A DNA stretch of 31,792 nt, from the NCBI GenBank assembly GCA_023413185.1, contig JAEZQD010000066.1, positions 1 through 31,792 on the forward strand. Direction: 5' to 3'. The notes under the pieces are model-generated. The model did no database searches and had not been told where the DNA came from. It worked only from the letters and a program-made list of their open reading frames with translations. The translations under genes were made by a program, and so were the position numbers. Origin of the DNA: Bacillota bacterium (lineage in GTDB: Bacteria; Bacillota; Clostridia; Oscillospirales; Ruminococcaceae). The stretch's first letter is position 1. The number at the start of each line of letters is the position of its first letter. Below are positions 15,377 to 23,360 of this stretch, one piece after another.

Positions 15377-15784
15377 ATGATAAAACTTATCGTTGGAAAC
15401 AAAGGCTCCGGCAAAACCAAAACACTCGTTGAGCAGATCAATCAAACCGCAAAGACCGCTAAGGGCAACATCGTGTGCATCGAAAAGGCAATGAAACTTA
15501 CCTACGACCTTGACCACAGTGTACGGCTGATTGATATTGAAGCATATAACATTTCGGGTTATGATGCGTTTTATGGCTTTGTAGCAGGGCTTTATGCGAG
15601 CAACTACGACCTGACCGATGTATTTGTGGACGGTATCCTTAAAATCGGCGGAAGAAACCTCGAGGAACTGGGCGCGACCTTTGAAAAGCTTGAGAAGCTT
15701 AACGCAAAGGATGGGGTAAACATCGTATTTACTGTGTCTTGTGACAGCTGCGATTTGCCTGAGAGCGTGAAGAAGTACCTCTAA
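15377..15784 (+). CDS. Small P-loop nucleotide-binding protein, function unknown
   Basis: The 135-residue protein starts with a beta strand and a Walker A motif G7-NKGSGKT14. A later hydrophobic strand ending in aspartate (LTDVFVDG, about 77-84) may serve as Walker B, and IVFTVSCDSC may be a further core strand. The size is too small for an ABC or AAA+ ATPase and suggests a minimal RecA-like or kinase-like core. Clostridial genomes carry proteins of this kind annotated as ATP-binding or twitching-motility-like, with no known role. A GGGAGG site and ATG support the start. The gene lies 58 bases after pgi and ends before a strong terminator. Confidence 0.85.
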   Translation: MIKLIVGNKGSGKTKTLVEQINQTAKTAKGNIVCIEKAMKLTYDLDHSVRLIDIEAYNISGYDAFYGFVAGLYASNYDLTDVFVDGILKIGGRNLEELGATFEKLEKLNAKDGVNIVFTVSCDSCDLPESVKKYL

Positions 15785-15810
15785 CACCTGTCTTCGTAGC
15801 TTATTTTGGG

Positions 15811-15857
15811 GCCGTCGCGGGCCGCAACGGTTGTTGTGTGTTCGCGACGGCTTTTTT
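15811..15857 (+). terminator. Terminator after the P-loop gene
   Basis: GCCGTCGCG (15811-15819) pairs with CGCGACGGC (15843-15851), followed by six T. The loop is long (23 bases) and may contain a smaller stem. Confidence 0.88.
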
Positions 15858-15910
15858 CTGTGTATATCTTGATATTGTGATTCATAGCATTGGCATGAGG
15901 GGGCTTGATT

Positions 15911-17959
15911 GTGGCAAAACGATACATAAAGCGCTTATTCGGTTCCATCGCAATCCTAACGGCTGTTACGCTCTTACTAACCGGCTGTTTTAGCCAATTG
16001 ATAGGGTCGCTGATCAGCGAGGTCTCAGACCACATAAACAGCGGAGATCAGGTAAGCAGTAGCGAGCTTGCGGACGATTACTATCAGGCAATCAACGGGC
16101 AATGGATCAGTCAGGCAACCATCGGCAGCGGCGTACCCTCCATCGACAGCTTCAGTGAGGTGTCGATGCAGACTACGACCGACCTACTGGGCATTCTGAT
16201 GGATTTGGGGGATAAGGCGCAGGTCTATTCGCAGGGTAGCGACGAACGGCTGCTTGCGGATTTTTATAACAGCGCGATGGACTATGAAAGCAGAGATAAG
16301 GACGGGTTAGCACCCATTCTTCCGTTTATAGACGCCATTTCCTCAGCGCGGAATCTGGCTCAGCTCACCGACGCGTTGGCTTTGATGGACAATTCCGGCA
16401 TCGGGAGCCTTGTTACATGGAATGTAAGCGCCGACCTGTATGACAGCGCGACCAACGTGCTATATATTTCGGTTGCGTACGTAGGGCTGCCGCAAAAGGA
16501 ATACTATCACGACACCGATTCCCAGACAATAGCGGTGCGCTCGGCATATATCAAGTATCTGATTCGGCTGTTTGAGCAGCTGCCCCAATATGCGGGTAAT
16601 GCAAAACAGGCGGCACAGAACGTGCTTGACTTTGAAACCGAGATGACCGAGGCGTATTGGAGTGCCGAAGAGTGGAACACCGTGTCCAACATCTACAACC
16701 CCATGACACTGGACCAAATAGCGACCCAGATGGGGAGATTTGATGCACGGCGTTTCTATACCCAGACGGGTATCTCCGACGCGCAAACCTATATCGTCAG
16801 TTGCCCGCAGTATCTCAGCAGGGTTGGAGAGCTGTACACCGAGGGCAATCTTGAACGTCTCAAGCAGTACGCGGTGGCTATGGTGCTTTCGCAGGCGGGC
16901 AGATATCTTACCGGTGAGCTGGAGGCAGTGCAGACGGAGTATGATAATGCAATAAACGGCTCCACCGGCAGCCTGCTGGATATTGAACAGGCATACAATA
17001 CCGTAAATAACTATATGGGCGAGCTGCTCAGCCGCATCTATGCCGAGCAATTGTTTGGTGAAGACGCAAAGGCTGAGGTGGAACAGATGGCACGCCTGAT
17101 TATCTCAACCTACGAGCAGCGTATTCGTGCGCTTGACTGGATGAGCGAGCCCACCAAGGAAAAGGCAATCAAAAAGCTGGACACCATGACGATAAAAATC
17201 GGATATCCCGATACATGGAACGATTACTCGAACATTGATATTCGCTCCTACGACAACGGCGGCAGTCTGTACGGCAATATTATGAAGTTGTATGCAAGGC
17301 TGTGTGAGGAATCGATTGCAAAAATCGGCAAGCCCGTGGACCGAGCTGAGTGGCAGATGTTTTCGCATACCGTCAACGCGTACTACTCCCCGACCGCAAA
17401 CGAGATTGTGTTCCCCGCGGCGATATTGCAGCCGCCATTCTTTGACGCGGACGCTCCGTTTGAGGAGAATCTTGGTGGCATCGGTTCGGTTATCGCTCAC
17501 GAGGTCTCGCACGCGTTTGATGATACCGGCGCGTTGTTTGACGAGGCAGGAAACTACACCGACTGGTGGACGCAAGAGGATCTCACCGCGTATCAGGATA
17601 AAACCTACCGGCTGGTACGGCAGTTTGAGGAAATCGAGGTATCCCCCGGGCAGTATATCAACGGAACCCTCACACTGGGGGAGAATATTGCCGACCTCGG
17701 AGGACTGACCTGCGTGGTGCAGATTGCAAAGGATCAGGGCGGCGATCTGGATGCGCTGTTTCGCGCCTATGCCCGCGCATGGCGCTCAAAAACAACACCC
17801 GAGTACACCTCTTATCTGTTAAAAACCGACTCCCATTCACCCGATAAATATCGTGTTAACCAGATACTCAAAAACATCGATGAGTTCTATGAGGTGTATG
17901 ACATTAAAGAAGGCGACGCAATGCATCTATCAGCAGATGAGCGGGTTCGCATCTGGTAG
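15911..17959 (+). CDS. M13 (neprilysin) family metallopeptidase, lipoprotein
   Basis: The 682-residue protein is a zinc endopeptidase of family M13 on the outer face of the membrane. The N-terminus (KRYIKRLFGSIAIL...LLLTGC) is a lipoprotein signal with the lipid-modified cysteine at 26. The zinc site is H530-EVS-H534, with the third ligand in E591-NIAD; the flanking NAYYSPTANEIVFPA block near 490 contributes the substrate-binding strand. The large N-terminal helical domain covers about 50-450. The GTG at 15911 has GAGGGGG seven bases upstream; a TTG at 15905 is too close to that site. Natural substrates of bacterial M13 enzymes are poorly known, probably peptides. It appears monocistronic. 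Confidence 0.93.
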   Translation: MAKRYIKRLFGSIAILTAVTLLLTGCFSQLIGSLISEVSDHINSGDQVSSSELADDYYQAINGQWISQATIGSGVPSIDSFSEVSMQTTTDLLGILMDLGDKAQVYSQGSDERLLADFYNSAMDYESRDKDGLAPILPFIDAISSARNLAQLTDALALMDNSGIGSLVTWNVSADLYDSATNVLYISVAYVGLPQKEYYHDTDSQTIAVRSAYIKYLIRLFEQLPQYAGNAKQAAQNVLDFETEMTEAYWSAEEWNTVSNIYNPMTLDQIATQMGRFDARRFYTQTGISDAQTYIVSCPQYLSRVGELYTEGNLERLKQYAVAMVLSQAGRYLTGELEAVQTEYDNAINGSTGSLLDIEQAYNTVNNYMGELLSRIYAEQLFGEDAKAEVEQMARLIISTYEQRIRALDWMSEPTKEKAIKKLDTMTIKIGYPDTWNDYSNIDIRSYDNGGSLYGNIMKLYARLCEESIAKIGKPVDRAEWQMFSHTVNAYYSPTANEIVFPAAILQPPFFDADAPFEENLGGIGSVIAHEVSHAFDDTGALFDEAGNYTDWWTQEDLTAYQDKTYRLVRQFEEIEVSPGQYINGTLTLGENIADLGGLTCVVQIAKDQGGDLDALFRAYARAWRSKTTPEYTSYLLKTDSHSPDKYRVNQILKNIDEFYEVYDIKEGDAMHLSADERVRIW

Positions 17960-18053
17960 CTCTCCTTTATTTCGTTGCTTTAATTATTATCCCGTTGCCG
18001 GGTAAGTATCGGCGGCGGGTTATTATTTGTGCTGGTTATTTATGTGTTTATGT

Positions 18054-18082
18054 TTGACAATAAGCATCTAAATTGCTATAAT
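18054..18082 (+). promoter_or_regulatory. Perfect consensus promoter of the tRNA gene
   Basis: TTGACA (18054-18059) and TATAAT (18077-18082) are separated by exactly 17 bases. The predicted start near 18089 is about 13 bases before the mature tRNA. Confidence 0.92.
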
Positions 18083-18101
18083 AATTATGCACAAAACAGA
18101 T

Positions 18102-18177
18102 GCGGGTTTAGCTCATTTGGTAGAGCGCCACCTTGCCAAGGTGGAGGTAGCGAGTTCGAACCTCGTAACCCGCTCCA
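18102..18177 (+). tRNA. tRNA-Gly(GCC)
   Basis: The 76-nt gene folds into a complete cloverleaf. The acceptor stem GCGGGTT pairs with AACCCGC, the discriminator is T and the CCA tail is encoded. The anticodon stem CCACC/GGTGG carries the loop TTGCCAA, so the anticodon is GCC (18135-18137) and reads GGC and GGT. The T-arm has GTTCGAAC. It stands alone between a consensus promoter and a terminator. Confidence 0.97.
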
Positions 18178-18205
18178 TCCAATGTGAAGATAGTTATAAC
18201 CTGAA

Positions 18206-18235
18206 AGCGCTTGAGATTCAAGGGCTTTTTCTTTT
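18206..18235 (+). terminator. Terminator after tRNA-Gly
   Basis: A 9-position stem with one mismatch (18206-18214 with 18218-18226) is followed by TTTTTCTTTTT. Confidence 0.85.
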
Positions 18236-18317
18236 TATGCGGCTTGCTTCGGCTAAACTGTGTCGTTGTTCTGCGCTATGAAAGAGCAAAACGTTCAATG
18301 AGGGGTGGTAAACGGGT

Positions 18318-19076
18318 ATGAGACACGCGATTGTTACAGGCGGTGCAAACGGTATCGGGCGCTGTATCACAGAAAACCTGCTTGCAGAGGGCGCAAGGGT
18401 AGCGATAATCGATACAGACGCAGTATCCGGCGAGATGCTCACTCGCAAATACGGCAAACAGCTTTTGTTCTGTTGCGGTGATATTGCAGAGCAGGCGACA
18501 CTTGACGCGTTTATTAAGACCGTAACTGGTCAAACAAAAGAGATAGACATTCTAATCAACAACGCCTGTGTTACTCGCGGCGGGCTGAACAGCTGCTGTT
18601 ATGAGGACTTTAACTACGTGCTGCGTGTGGGTGTATCCGCTCCGTTTTATCTGACGCAGAAGCTCATGCCTTTTCTTGTGCAGGGCGGCTCGATTGTTAA
18701 TATCTCGTCTACCAGGGCGTTCATGTCCCAGCAGGACACCGAAAGTTATACGGCAGCAAAAGGCGGTATTACCGCGTTAACCCATGCCATGAGCGTGACG
18801 CTGTCGGGTAAGGTGAGGGTGAATTCGATATCCCCGGGCTGGATTGATACCGGCGCTTACCAGCACCAGCAAAACTACACCCCAAGCGACACAAAGGCAG
18901 ATATTGCGCAGCATCCCGCCGGCAGAATCGGCACGCCTCAGGATATTGCGGACATGGTGTTGTACCTGTGCAGCGATAAGGCGGGCTTTATTACAGGCGA
19001 AAATATTGTAATTGACGGCGGCATGTCAAAGCAGATGATCTACCACAATGATTACGGATGGAACCTTTGCGTATAA
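18318..19076 (+). CDS. SDR family NAD(P)-dependent oxidoreductase
   Basis: The 252-residue protein is a classical short-chain dehydrogenase. It shows the cofactor motif TGGANGIG (7-14), the acidic D32-T-D segment after beta strand 2 that suggests NAD preference, NNAC at 81-84 in place of the usual NNAG, and the catalytic set S131, Y144 and K148. The C-terminal PGWIDT and ITGENIVIDGG motifs are typical. The C-terminal tail (KQMIYHNDYGWNLCV) is longer than usual. The substrate cannot be told from sequence; the gene has no metabolic neighbours. GAGGGG lies about 13 bases and GGT about 6 bases before the ATG. Confidence 0.92.
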   Translation: MRHAIVTGGANGIGRCITENLLAEGARVAIIDTDAVSGEMLTRKYGKQLLFCCGDIAEQATLDAFIKTVTGQTKEIDILINNACVTRGGLNSCCYEDFNYVLRVGVSAPFYLTQKLMPFLVQGGSIVNISSTRAFMSQQDTESYTAAKGGITALTHAMSVTLSGKVRVNSISPGWIDTGAYQHQQNYTPSDTKADIAQHPAGRIGTPQDIADMVLYLCSDKAGFITGENIVIDGGMSKQMIYHNDYGWNLCV

Positions 19077-19115
19077 CGCCACGGCAAACTGCAGTAATAA
19101 TCACGCAGTTTTTAC

Positions 19116-19144
19116 TTGAAAACCTTGGCATTATATGAGATAAT
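19116..19144 (+). promoter_or_regulatory. Promoter of the AIM24-family gene
   Basis: TTGAAA (19116-19121) and GATAAT (19139-19144) are separated by 17 bases, about 43 bases before the start codon. Confidence 0.65.
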
Positions 19145-19186
19145 CAGAGTAGCAGAGTACCAAATATTTGGAACGAGGGTGTTGTT

Positions 19187-19870
19187 TTGACGTACGAAAT
19201 CTTTGGCGGCAATCTTCCTGCAGTGTCTATTAAGCTGCAGCAGGGCGAAAGCATCTATACCGAATCTGGCGGCATGTCGTGGATGACCGACAATATTACA
19301 ATGGAAACCAATATGAAGGGCGGCTTGATGAAGGGTCTTGGCAGAATGCTTACCGGCGAATCGCTGTTTATGGCAACCTTTACAGCCAATGCTCCCAATC
19401 AGGAGATTACCATCGCGTCTTCCTTCCCGGGTGAGATTATCAGCCTCGAACTGTCTCCCGGTAAAGAGTACATATGCCAAAAGGGCGCGTTCCTGTGCGC
19501 CCAGCCCCAGGTTGAACGCTCCAACGAGATAACCAAGGGTGTGGCTAGCGGTTTGTTTGGCGGTGAGGGCTTTATCCTGCAACGCCTAAAGGGTAACGGT
19601 CTTGCGTTTTTAGAGGTTGACGGGTCGCTACGCAAGGTGACGCTTGCCCCTGGTGAAAGGCTCAAGGTGGATACAGGTAACGTTGCGGCATTCGAAGCCA
19701 CAATGGGCTACTCGGTTGAGACGGTAAAAGGGTTTAAAAACGTCCTGTTTGGTGGGGAGGGTCTGTTCTTAACGGTTTTACAGGGTCCCGGAACCGCCTA
19801 TCTGCAGACCATGACCATGCCTGGTTTTGTGGGTAGAATTGTACCCTACCTTCCCAAAAGCAGCAACTGA
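19187..19870 (+). CDS. TIGR00266/AIM24 family protein
   Basis: The 227-residue protein matches the AIM24 (TIGR00266) family, beta-rich proteins with repeated glycine turns. Typical parts are the ESGGMSWM segment near 27, the GGLMKGLGRMLTGESLF stretch near 45-62, GGEGFILQRLKGNG near 123 and a second GGEGLFLTVLQGPG near 187. In mitochondria AIM24 supports cristae organisation; the bacterial role is unknown. The start is a TTG, with a GAGGGTG site about seven bases upstream; no in-frame ATG exists before residue 30, and the MTYEIFGG start agrees with the family. It is bounded by a promoter and a terminator. Confidence 0.92.
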   Translation: MTYEIFGGNLPAVSIKLQQGESIYTESGGMSWMTDNITMETNMKGGLMKGLGRMLTGESLFMATFTANAPNQEITIASSFPGEIISLELSPGKEYICQKGAFLCAQPQVERSNEITKGVASGLFGGEGFILQRLKGNGLAFLEVDGSLRKVTLAPGERLKVDTGNVAAFEATMGYSVETVKGFKNVLFGGEGLFLTVLQGPGTAYLQTMTMPGFVGRIVPYLPKSSN

Positions 19871-19969
19871 TTAGCTAGCGCACCCGGTTGGAACATCGAT
19901 TGTTGTCCACAGGTAGAATAAGAATAGGTCAATACCACCTCGGCTTTAGGCGGAATTTGACTTTATAAG

Positions 19970-20003
19970 GCGGCAGAGTGGCTTTTATTACTCTGCCGCT
20001 TTT
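19970..20003 (+). terminator. Terminator after the AIM24-family gene
   Basis: GCGGCAGAGT (19970-19979) pairs perfectly with ACTCTGCCGC (19990-19999), followed by four T. The intergenic region 19871-20168 otherwise holds only the next promoter. Confidence 0.85.
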
Positions 20004-20031
20004 GCCAAACCGGCAGATAGTATGATATAAT
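20002..20031 (+). promoter_or_regulatory. Candidate promoter of the response regulator gene
   Basis: TTGCCA (20002-20007) and TATAAT (20026-20031) are 18 bases apart, directly after the preceding terminator. The leader would be about 130 nt. Confidence 0.5.
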
Positions 20032-20168
20032 GACCAAAACGTTGGCTCAAGTGCCGCACATGGCGAGGTTTTAAAGTCGTTATACCATAGCTGATGTTAT
20101 ATTTTAGGCCATGGTGTAGTGCTATTTATTTCGCCGCACCAAAGTTGTATGTAGCGGGTGAAGCAGAC

Positions 20169-20912
20169 ATGTTAAATGTGTTGTGCTGTGACTGTAACCC
20201 ACAGCATTTATGCGAGCTAGTCAATCAATTAAGCATACTGCCCTGTTCGGCAGAGCTTAATGTCAGCACTGTAACTGATTCTACCCTATTAAAGGCGGCA
20301 GTTAATGAACAGACTGATCTGCTTATCTGTGACGTCCTGCTTGGTAATCAGAGCGGTATAGCACTTGCAAAAGCAATAAAAAAACGATTTCCCCATATCG
20401 CCATCCTGTTTGTATCCGTATTTCTCGGTTACTGTGAGGATATCTACGGGGTAGAGCATATCGCGTTTATCCGCAAGCCTGTTACCGCCGAGAAATTGTT
20501 GCCGCCTATTCGCAAGGTGATGGAACAGAGTGCGGCCAACAGAGCAAACTACATTCTTTTACGCACCAAAAGCATTACCACAACCGTGCATATCAGATCC
20601 ATTTTGTATGTAGAGACGGTTGGCAAGCAGGTGAATGTGGTAACAGACGATAGCTTCTATTCGTTATCACACAGATTGGAATGTATTCTTGCTTTACTAG
20701 ACACCCGTTTTGCTCAGTATGCAGAGGGAAGCTATGTTAACATGGATCAAATCTGCGTGTTGAATAAAACGGCTATTACGCTATTTGACGCAACGGTGCT
20801 GCCATTAGAAAAGCACTGGCACACATTGCTTAAAAAGGTCTACATAAAATATCTAAGCGAACGGGAATCCGGCAGCGCAAGGGTAAAGGTTTTGCAGACT
20901 GAACCCAAATAG
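20169..20912 (+). CDS. LytTR-family response regulator, orphan
   Basis: The 247-residue protein has a receiver domain (about 1-125) with phosphoacceptor D55 in LLICDVLLG, S83 and K103 in FIRKP. The acidic pocket holds D8 but has cysteine at 9 where a second acidic residue is usual. The C-terminal LytTR DNA-binding domain (about 135-235) is marked by SILYVETVGKQVNVVT and FAQYAEGSYVNMDQI. Such AlgR/AgrA-type regulators bind direct repeats in promoters. No histidine kinase is adjacent, so the partner must be encoded elsewhere. I chose the ATG at 20169; an in-frame ATG at 20094 adds 25 residues not expected in the fold. The ribosome binding site is weak. Confidence 0.9.
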   Translation: MLNVLCCDCNPQHLCELVNQLSILPCSAELNVSTVTDSTLLKAAVNEQTDLLICDVLLGNQSGIALAKAIKKRFPHIAILFVSVFLGYCEDIYGVEHIAFIRKPVTAEKLLPPIRKVMEQSAANRANYILLRTKSITTTVHIRSILYVETVGKQVNVVTDDSFYSLSHRLECILALLDTRFAQYAEGSYVNMDQICVLNKTAITLFDATVLPLEKHWHTLLKKVYIKYLSERESGSARVKVLQTEPK

Positions 20913-20934
20913 CAGTGTGATGTCAACAAACACG

Positions 20935-20983
20935 CGAAAAAGACCGGTTTATCGCCACCCGTGGTGCGAGAAACCGGTCTTAG
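20935..20983. terminator. Bidirectional terminator between convergent genes
   Basis: AAGACCGGTTT (20940-20950) pairs perfectly with AAACCGGTCTT (20971-20981). On the minus strand the stem is followed by TTTTTC, so it should end the esterase transcript efficiently; on the plus strand the T-tract is short. It lies between the stop codons of the response regulator and the esterase. Confidence 0.8.
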
Positions 20984-20986
20984 TCA

Positions 20987-21955
20987 TTATAGCTGACTGG
21001 TAAATATAGTAAACAAGATATCCCCGGATTTTGGCAGGAATTCATGTCCGTGATCTGGGTACAAAATCATCTCTTTTTCACAATCAAGATTGTTATAGAT
21101 CGCATACTGCGTGGAAGGCGGGCAGATCATGTCTGACAAGGAAGTTAACATAATAACCTTTGTCTTAATACGATCTGCGTGGTTGTGAAGGTCAATATAC
21201 CCAAGCTTGCGGAACACCTCGTCTTCGCGTTCGTGCAGTGGGTCTTTGAATCGGAAGTAGTTTAACAGCTCGCTGTACGCGCTGTGCGCAATATCCATCG
21301 ATTCCCACACCCTGCGGTAATCGGATAAAAAGGGATATGCGGCACACGCAAGCTTAATCCGCGGCTCCAGACTGGCGCACGCAAGGGTAAGCGCACCGCC
21401 CTGCGAAAAGCCGGTAGCCCCAACCCGCGTGTCATCTACAAAAGGCATACCCATTACGATGCGAGCAAGCTGAGCGGTATCTAAAAAGGCATTGCGGTAA
21501 AACAGCTTATGCGGATCCGGGTCGTCTAGCCCTTTGACGATATGCCCTTCCAGCGTTTGACCCTTCACGGCAACCGTGTCGTCCGAAAGCCCACCCTGAC
21601 CGCGTGTGTCTAATGCCACCACCACAAAACCAAACTTCGCATAGGTTACCTTATCAATCCAGTCGCCACTGTTAGCGTGGTAACCGTGAAACATCAGTAT
21701 GGCGGGACAAGGCGTATCGACGTTTATGGGCTTGACCAGCTTTGCGTGAAGTGTCGAGCCGCCAACCCCGGTAAAGCTCATGTGGCTGCACTCCACGCCA
21801 TCGGCCTTAAAATTCGCCTGTGTCAGCGTGTACTCCATGTTCTGGTTGTCAAGCTCCTTAAGCGCGGCTGCCCAGTAAGCGGTAAAATCCTTTGGGCGTT
21901 CGTTTGTACCCTTGTACTTTTTGAGTTCTTTGAGCGGCATATCGACGATTGGCAT
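20987..21955 (-). CDS. CE7 family esterase (cephalosporin-C deacetylase/acetylxylan esterase type)
   Basis: The 322-residue protein is an alpha/beta hydrolase of carbohydrate esterase family 7, which removes acetyl groups from xylo-oligosaccharides and cephalosporin C. The oxyanion and RGQG region (ALDTRGQGGLSDD), the nucleophile S184 in GFSQGG, D275 in SLSDMICPP and H304 in DHGHE form the expected catalytic site. The N-terminal DFTAYW motif is also characteristic, and the length equals that of the family. There is no signal peptide, so it acts in the cytosol, probably on imported acetylated sugars. A GGGGA site precedes the ATG. The neighbours include no sugar transporter or glycosidase. Confidence 0.93.
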   Translation of the reverse strand: MPIVDMPLKELKKYKGTNERPKDFTAYWAAALKELDNQNMEYTLTQANFKADGVECSHMSFTGVGGSTLHAKLVKPINVDTPCPAILMFHGYHANSGDWIDKVTYAKFGFVVVALDTRGQGGLSDDTVAVKGQTLEGHIVKGLDDPDPHKLFYRNAFLDTAQLARIVMGMPFVDDTRVGATGFSQGGALTLACASLEPRIKLACAAYPFLSDYRRVWESMDIAHSAYSELLNYFRFKDPLHEREDEVFRKLGYIDLHNHADRIKTKVIMLTSLSDMICPPSTQYAIYNNLDCEKEMILYPDHGHEFLPKSGDILFTIFTSQL

Positions 21956-22030
21956 TTGTACATCCCCATTTCTTCTTTACGAACTTGCTTGCAGATAAGT
22001 TTACATAAACAAAGCTGTTGCAGCACCAAA

Positions 22031-22061
22031 ATTAACAGGTTGTTGATGATTGTCTGTTAAT
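22031..22061. repeat. Inverted repeat in the esterase/lipoprotein intergenic region
   Basis: ATTAACAG (22031-22038) and CTGTTAAT (22054-22061) are perfect inverted copies with a 15-base spacer, overlapping the -35 box of the lipoprotein promoter. The core AACAG/CTGTT also occurs in the operator of the TetR gene 1.3 kb downstream. It is probably an operator. Confidence 0.5.
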
Positions 22062-22077
22062 ATCATTGTAATATAAT
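22050..22077 (+). promoter_or_regulatory. Candidate promoter of the lipoprotein gene
   Basis: TTGTCT (22050-22055) and TATAAT (22072-22077) are 16 bases apart, with the expected start near 22084 and a leader of about 60 nt. Confidence 0.55.
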
Positions 22078-22146
22078 ATACAGGAAACGGGAAAAAGATA
22101 CAAGAAGCAAATCGGTTTTTATCAGCTCAAAAAAGGAGATGACCCG

Positions 22147-23208
22147 ATGAGATCTATTAAAATGATTGCCCTGCTGACCGGATTTATACTGCTGTTCTTT
22201 TGCGGGTGCCAACTTCAGGAGGCGCCCTCTGCTTCTTCGCAGCCAAGCAGTTCTAAAGTCATTACGCCTGTTGTTGGTCAAAACGAGTCGGATTGGCTGC
22301 TTTCTGCCGTGTACCGCAATGTAAAGTACGCATCATATATGTCCATTGAGCAGTACGACGCCCTGTTTGGAACAAGCGGGTTAGTCCCCAGCGATCCCGT
22401 CGCTTCCCCGGACGGCAGTAGCGTCATGTACTTCTACCCCGCGGAGTTTGAGGAGGAAGCCGCGCTGTTTCAGTATGACCTTACAAAGCAAACCTCGCAG
22501 ATGATACTCTCTCAAAAGGATATTGGCTTTTCACAGTCGATTAAATGGCTGCAGTGGCAGCAGGACGGCAGCCTGCTGCTGGTAATTGGTTACCGCTACG
22601 GCACCATCTCTCCCGGCGGTGCGCTATACCTGCTTAACCCCGAGGAAGCACCTAAGCTGCGCCTATTGTACGCAACACATAACGAGTACGAGCAGGTGCT
22701 TTCCGCCCAGCTTCAGGGGGAATCGCTTGCGTTAACGCTGGCGGTGTATGACAGCGAGTTCTTAAACTATACCGAAACAAAGCGTACCGTAACGGTCAAC
22801 CCATCCACTGCACCCTTTGCACAGCTATTTGGGGTAACCGATGCAAGCAAAGAAACGATTGCGGTAATAATAAACCAACCCGATGCGGATGTACTTGCCG
22901 CATATCCAAACCTGGATACATACGAGCATGACCAAAGCGGAGAGTCAATGCTTGTGGTTCCCTCGCAGGAGGGTACGCGCATTACACTAGAGACAATGGA
23001 GTTTAGCCAGCAGCAGGGAGATTTTGTCGCAACCGGTGTGGTTTATGATAGGATGTCGATGGCAGGGCAGGCACTCTATATTCAAGCGATACGCCCCGAG
23101 GGCGGACCACAGCTTCGCCTGACGGTGACCATGGGCGACAAGACTGTGGTGTACCTGATAACCTATAACGGAAAAGATGGTACGCCCGAACGGGAAGAAC
23201 TGAAATAA
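22147..23208 (+). CDS. Secreted lipoprotein, possibly DUF4652-like
   Basis: The 353-residue protein begins with a lipoprotein signal peptide (RSIKMIALLTGFILLFFCGC) with the lipidated cysteine at 21, followed by a Ser-rich linker. The middle region has SPDGSSVMYFYPAEFEEEAALFQYD and later LLLVIGYRYGTISPGGALYLLN, patterns of beta-propeller-like blades that recall DUF4652 proteins of Clostridia; this assignment is from memory and uncertain. It should sit on the outer face of the membrane. AAGGAGATG supports the ATG. No terminator is visible between it and the TetR gene, but that gene has its own promoter. The role is unknown. Confidence 0.85.
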   Translation: MRSIKMIALLTGFILLFFCGCQLQEAPSASSQPSSSKVITPVVGQNESDWLLSAVYRNVKYASYMSIEQYDALFGTSGLVPSDPVASPDGSSVMYFYPAEFEEEAALFQYDLTKQTSQMILSQKDIGFSQSIKWLQWQQDGSLLLVIGYRYGTISPGGALYLLNPEEAPKLRLLYATHNEYEQVLSAQLQGESLALTLAVYDSEFLNYTETKRTVTVNPSTAPFAQLFGVTDASKETIAVIINQPDADVLAAYPNLDTYEHDQSGESMLVVPSQEGTRITLETMEFSQQQGDFVATGVVYDRMSMAGQALYIQAIRPEGGPQLRLTVTMGDKTVVYLITYNGKDGTPEREELK

Positions 23209-23294
23209 GTAGGATTCGATCAAATTGGGTTAGTCACTTTGTACTTAATAATATGAGAAAAGCGTAATCAAAACAGATTTTAGCAAATATCTCC

Positions 23295-23323
23295 TTGACA
23301 AGTGAACAGTTGTTAACTATACT
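23295..23323 (+). promoter_or_regulatory. Promoter of the TetR-family gene
   Basis: A perfect TTGACA (23295-23300) and TATACT (23318-23323) are separated by exactly 17 bases. The spacer consists entirely of the left arm of the large palindrome, so a bound repressor would cover the promoter. Confidence 0.9.
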
Positions 23324-23344
23324 GTGGTTAACAACTGTTCACTT
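23300..23344. promoter_or_regulatory. 45-bp double operator overlapping the TetR promoter
   Basis: AAGTGAACAGTTGTTAAC (23300-23317) is repeated in perfect inverted orientation at 23327-23344, with the nine-base spacer TATACTGTG holding the -10 box. Each arm is itself an imperfect palindrome of the form GTKAACA-N2-TGTTMAC (23302-23317 and 23327-23342, centres 25 bases apart). This suggests two repressor dimers, one on the -35/-10 spacer and one at the start site. Autoregulation by the TetR-family protein encoded just downstream is the natural reading. Confidence 0.85.
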
Positions 23345-23360
23345 TATTATGGTGGTGCGT

